This document shows, piece by piece, positions 5,543 through 5,894 of a stretch of DNA of 5,894 nt (position 1 is the stretch's first letter; each line of letters opens with the position of its first letter). The notes under the pieces are model-generated. The model was not told the origin of the DNA. It did no database searches and saw nothing but the letters and a program-made list of their open reading frames with translations. This DNA is from an uncultured Oribacterium sp. (GTDB lineage: Bacteria; Bacillota; Clostridia; Lachnospirales; Lachnospiraceae): assembly GCA_900770445.1 (NCBI GenBank), contig CAAGKO010000007.1, forward strand, positions 1 through 5,894, in the 5' to 3' direction. The position numbers and the translations under genes were made by a program.

Positions 5543-5721
5543 AATTTTCCTTCTGGAACTCCCACCCGTGCCGGACAAAACCCTCGCGGGCCCTGCGCTT
5601 TCCGATCCCTTCGCAGGCGAATGTCTACATGAGTGAGCTCCCCGTCGCCACAAGTGCACCGGTCGTGGCCTCGATACAGACCGCTCCTGTGCGTTTTACG
5701 CAGATTTTACTCTGCAGAATC
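5543..5721 (-). promoter_or_regulatory. Kinase 5' leader, about 180 nt
   Basis: This leader lies between the predicted start near 5721 and the kinase ATG. On the transcribed strand it can form TGCGT/ACGCA around AAA, GCCACGA/TTGTGGC (with one wobble), and CCTGCG/CGCAGG (5592-5597 with 5612-5617). No known riboswitch class was recognised, and no T-tract terminator precedes the gene. With the region further right (5757-5894) it forms a 352-bp stretch without a gene. Confidence 0.4.
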
Positions 5722-5727
5722 TTTTAG

Positions 5728-5756
5728 ATTGTAGGCGCTTCCCATATTTATGTCAA
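5728..5756 (-). promoter_or_regulatory. Strong sigma-70-type promoter for kinase gene
   Basis: On the minus strand TTGACA (5756-5751, perfect -35) and TACAAT (5733-5728, 5 of 6 to the -10 consensus) are separated by exactly 17 bp. The predicted start is near 5721. This is the best promoter in the window and implies that the kinase is transcribed on its own. Confidence 0.8.
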
Positions 5757-5826
5757 GTTTTCACAGACGGTTCAGGCATTACTGTTCTGGGAGGGTTACC
5801 GTTCAAACGTAGTCAAGGCGTCGGAC

Positions 5827-5858
5827 GGGGGGGGGGGGGCGGGGCCCGCCCCCCCTTT
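5827..5858 (+). terminator. G13 tract in GC hairpin, terminator-like
   Basis: Thirteen G residues (5827-5839) are followed by C, GGGG, CCCG and seven C residues (5849-5855), then TTT. G7 at 5833-5839 can pair with C7 at 5849-5855, with the C5840-G5848 and G5841-C5847 pairs inside, giving a very stable hairpin with a short T run on the + strand. No + strand gene ends just upstream in the window, so its role is unclear. It may lie in the 5' region of a gene that begins past the right edge. Confidence 0.4.
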
Positions 5859-5881
5859 ACCCTTGCCTAACAAATACAAAA

Positions 5882-5894
5882 CACAGAAAGGAAA
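5882..5894 (+). promoter_or_regulatory. Possible ribosome site of a gene beyond the edge
   Basis: The last bases, CACAGAAAGGAAA, contain AGAAAGGA. This resembles the purine-rich Shine-Dalgarno sites in this window, for example AGAAAGGA upstream of the hydrolase start. A start codon would be expected within a few bases after 5894. This rests only on the motif and its position. Confidence 0.35.

Noticed and set aside
5543..5659. 39-residue N-terminal extension of the kinase from a GTG at 5659
   Set aside because: The extension is Arg/Ser/Gly-rich and unlike the family, whereas the ATG at 5542 has a Shine-Dalgarno and gives the usual length.
1..5894. CRISPR array, tRNA, rRNA or insertion sequence
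   Set aside because: No regularly spaced repeats, tRNA-like cloverleaf or transposase coding was seen on either strand.

Overview
The window is GC-rich bacterial DNA with strong Shine-Dalgarno sites, a sigma-70/sigma-A type TTGACA-17-TACAAT promoter and five complete genes. The protein types (a dedicated ECF-type importer with a fused double ATPase, a cysteine hydrolase of the isochorismatase superfamily, and a uridine-kinase-like P-loop kinase) fit a GC-rich member of the Bacillota or a coriobacterial actinomycete. The sequence alone does not decide between them, and the organism call is inference.

Layout: positions 1-187 are non-coding and hold a large nested palindrome (3-124) whose arms recur at 1813-1835. 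An isochorismatase-like hydrolase runs leftward (904-188). It is divergent from a rightward three-gene cluster: an ECF substrate-binding S component (1151-1753), the transmembrane coupling subunit EcfT (2023-2796), and a single 593-residue protein carrying both ECF ATPase domains (2968-4749). The 269 bp between the S and T genes hold a candidate promoter, an intrinsic terminator and a second hairpin. A bidirectional terminator with an extra outer stem (4776-4875) separates the ATPase gene from a convergent uridine-kinase-like gene (5542-4931), which has its own strong promoter and a leader of about 180 nt. The right edge (5757-5894) has a G13 tract inside a GC hairpin. It ends in a purine-rich Shine-Dalgarno-like sequence, so another gene probably starts just past the window.

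Working together: S, T and fused A-A' make a complete ECF importer, apparently dedicated to one substrate. The flanking hydrolase and nucleoside-kinase-like enzyme suggest import and salvage of a small metabolite, perhaps a nucleoside, base or vitamin-like compound, but the substrate cannot be read from sequence. The most notable protein feature is the asymmetry of the fused ATPase: the departures from consensus fall mainly in one of the two composite ATP sites. Two of the proteins also carry Ala/Ser/Thr-rich low-complexity segments.
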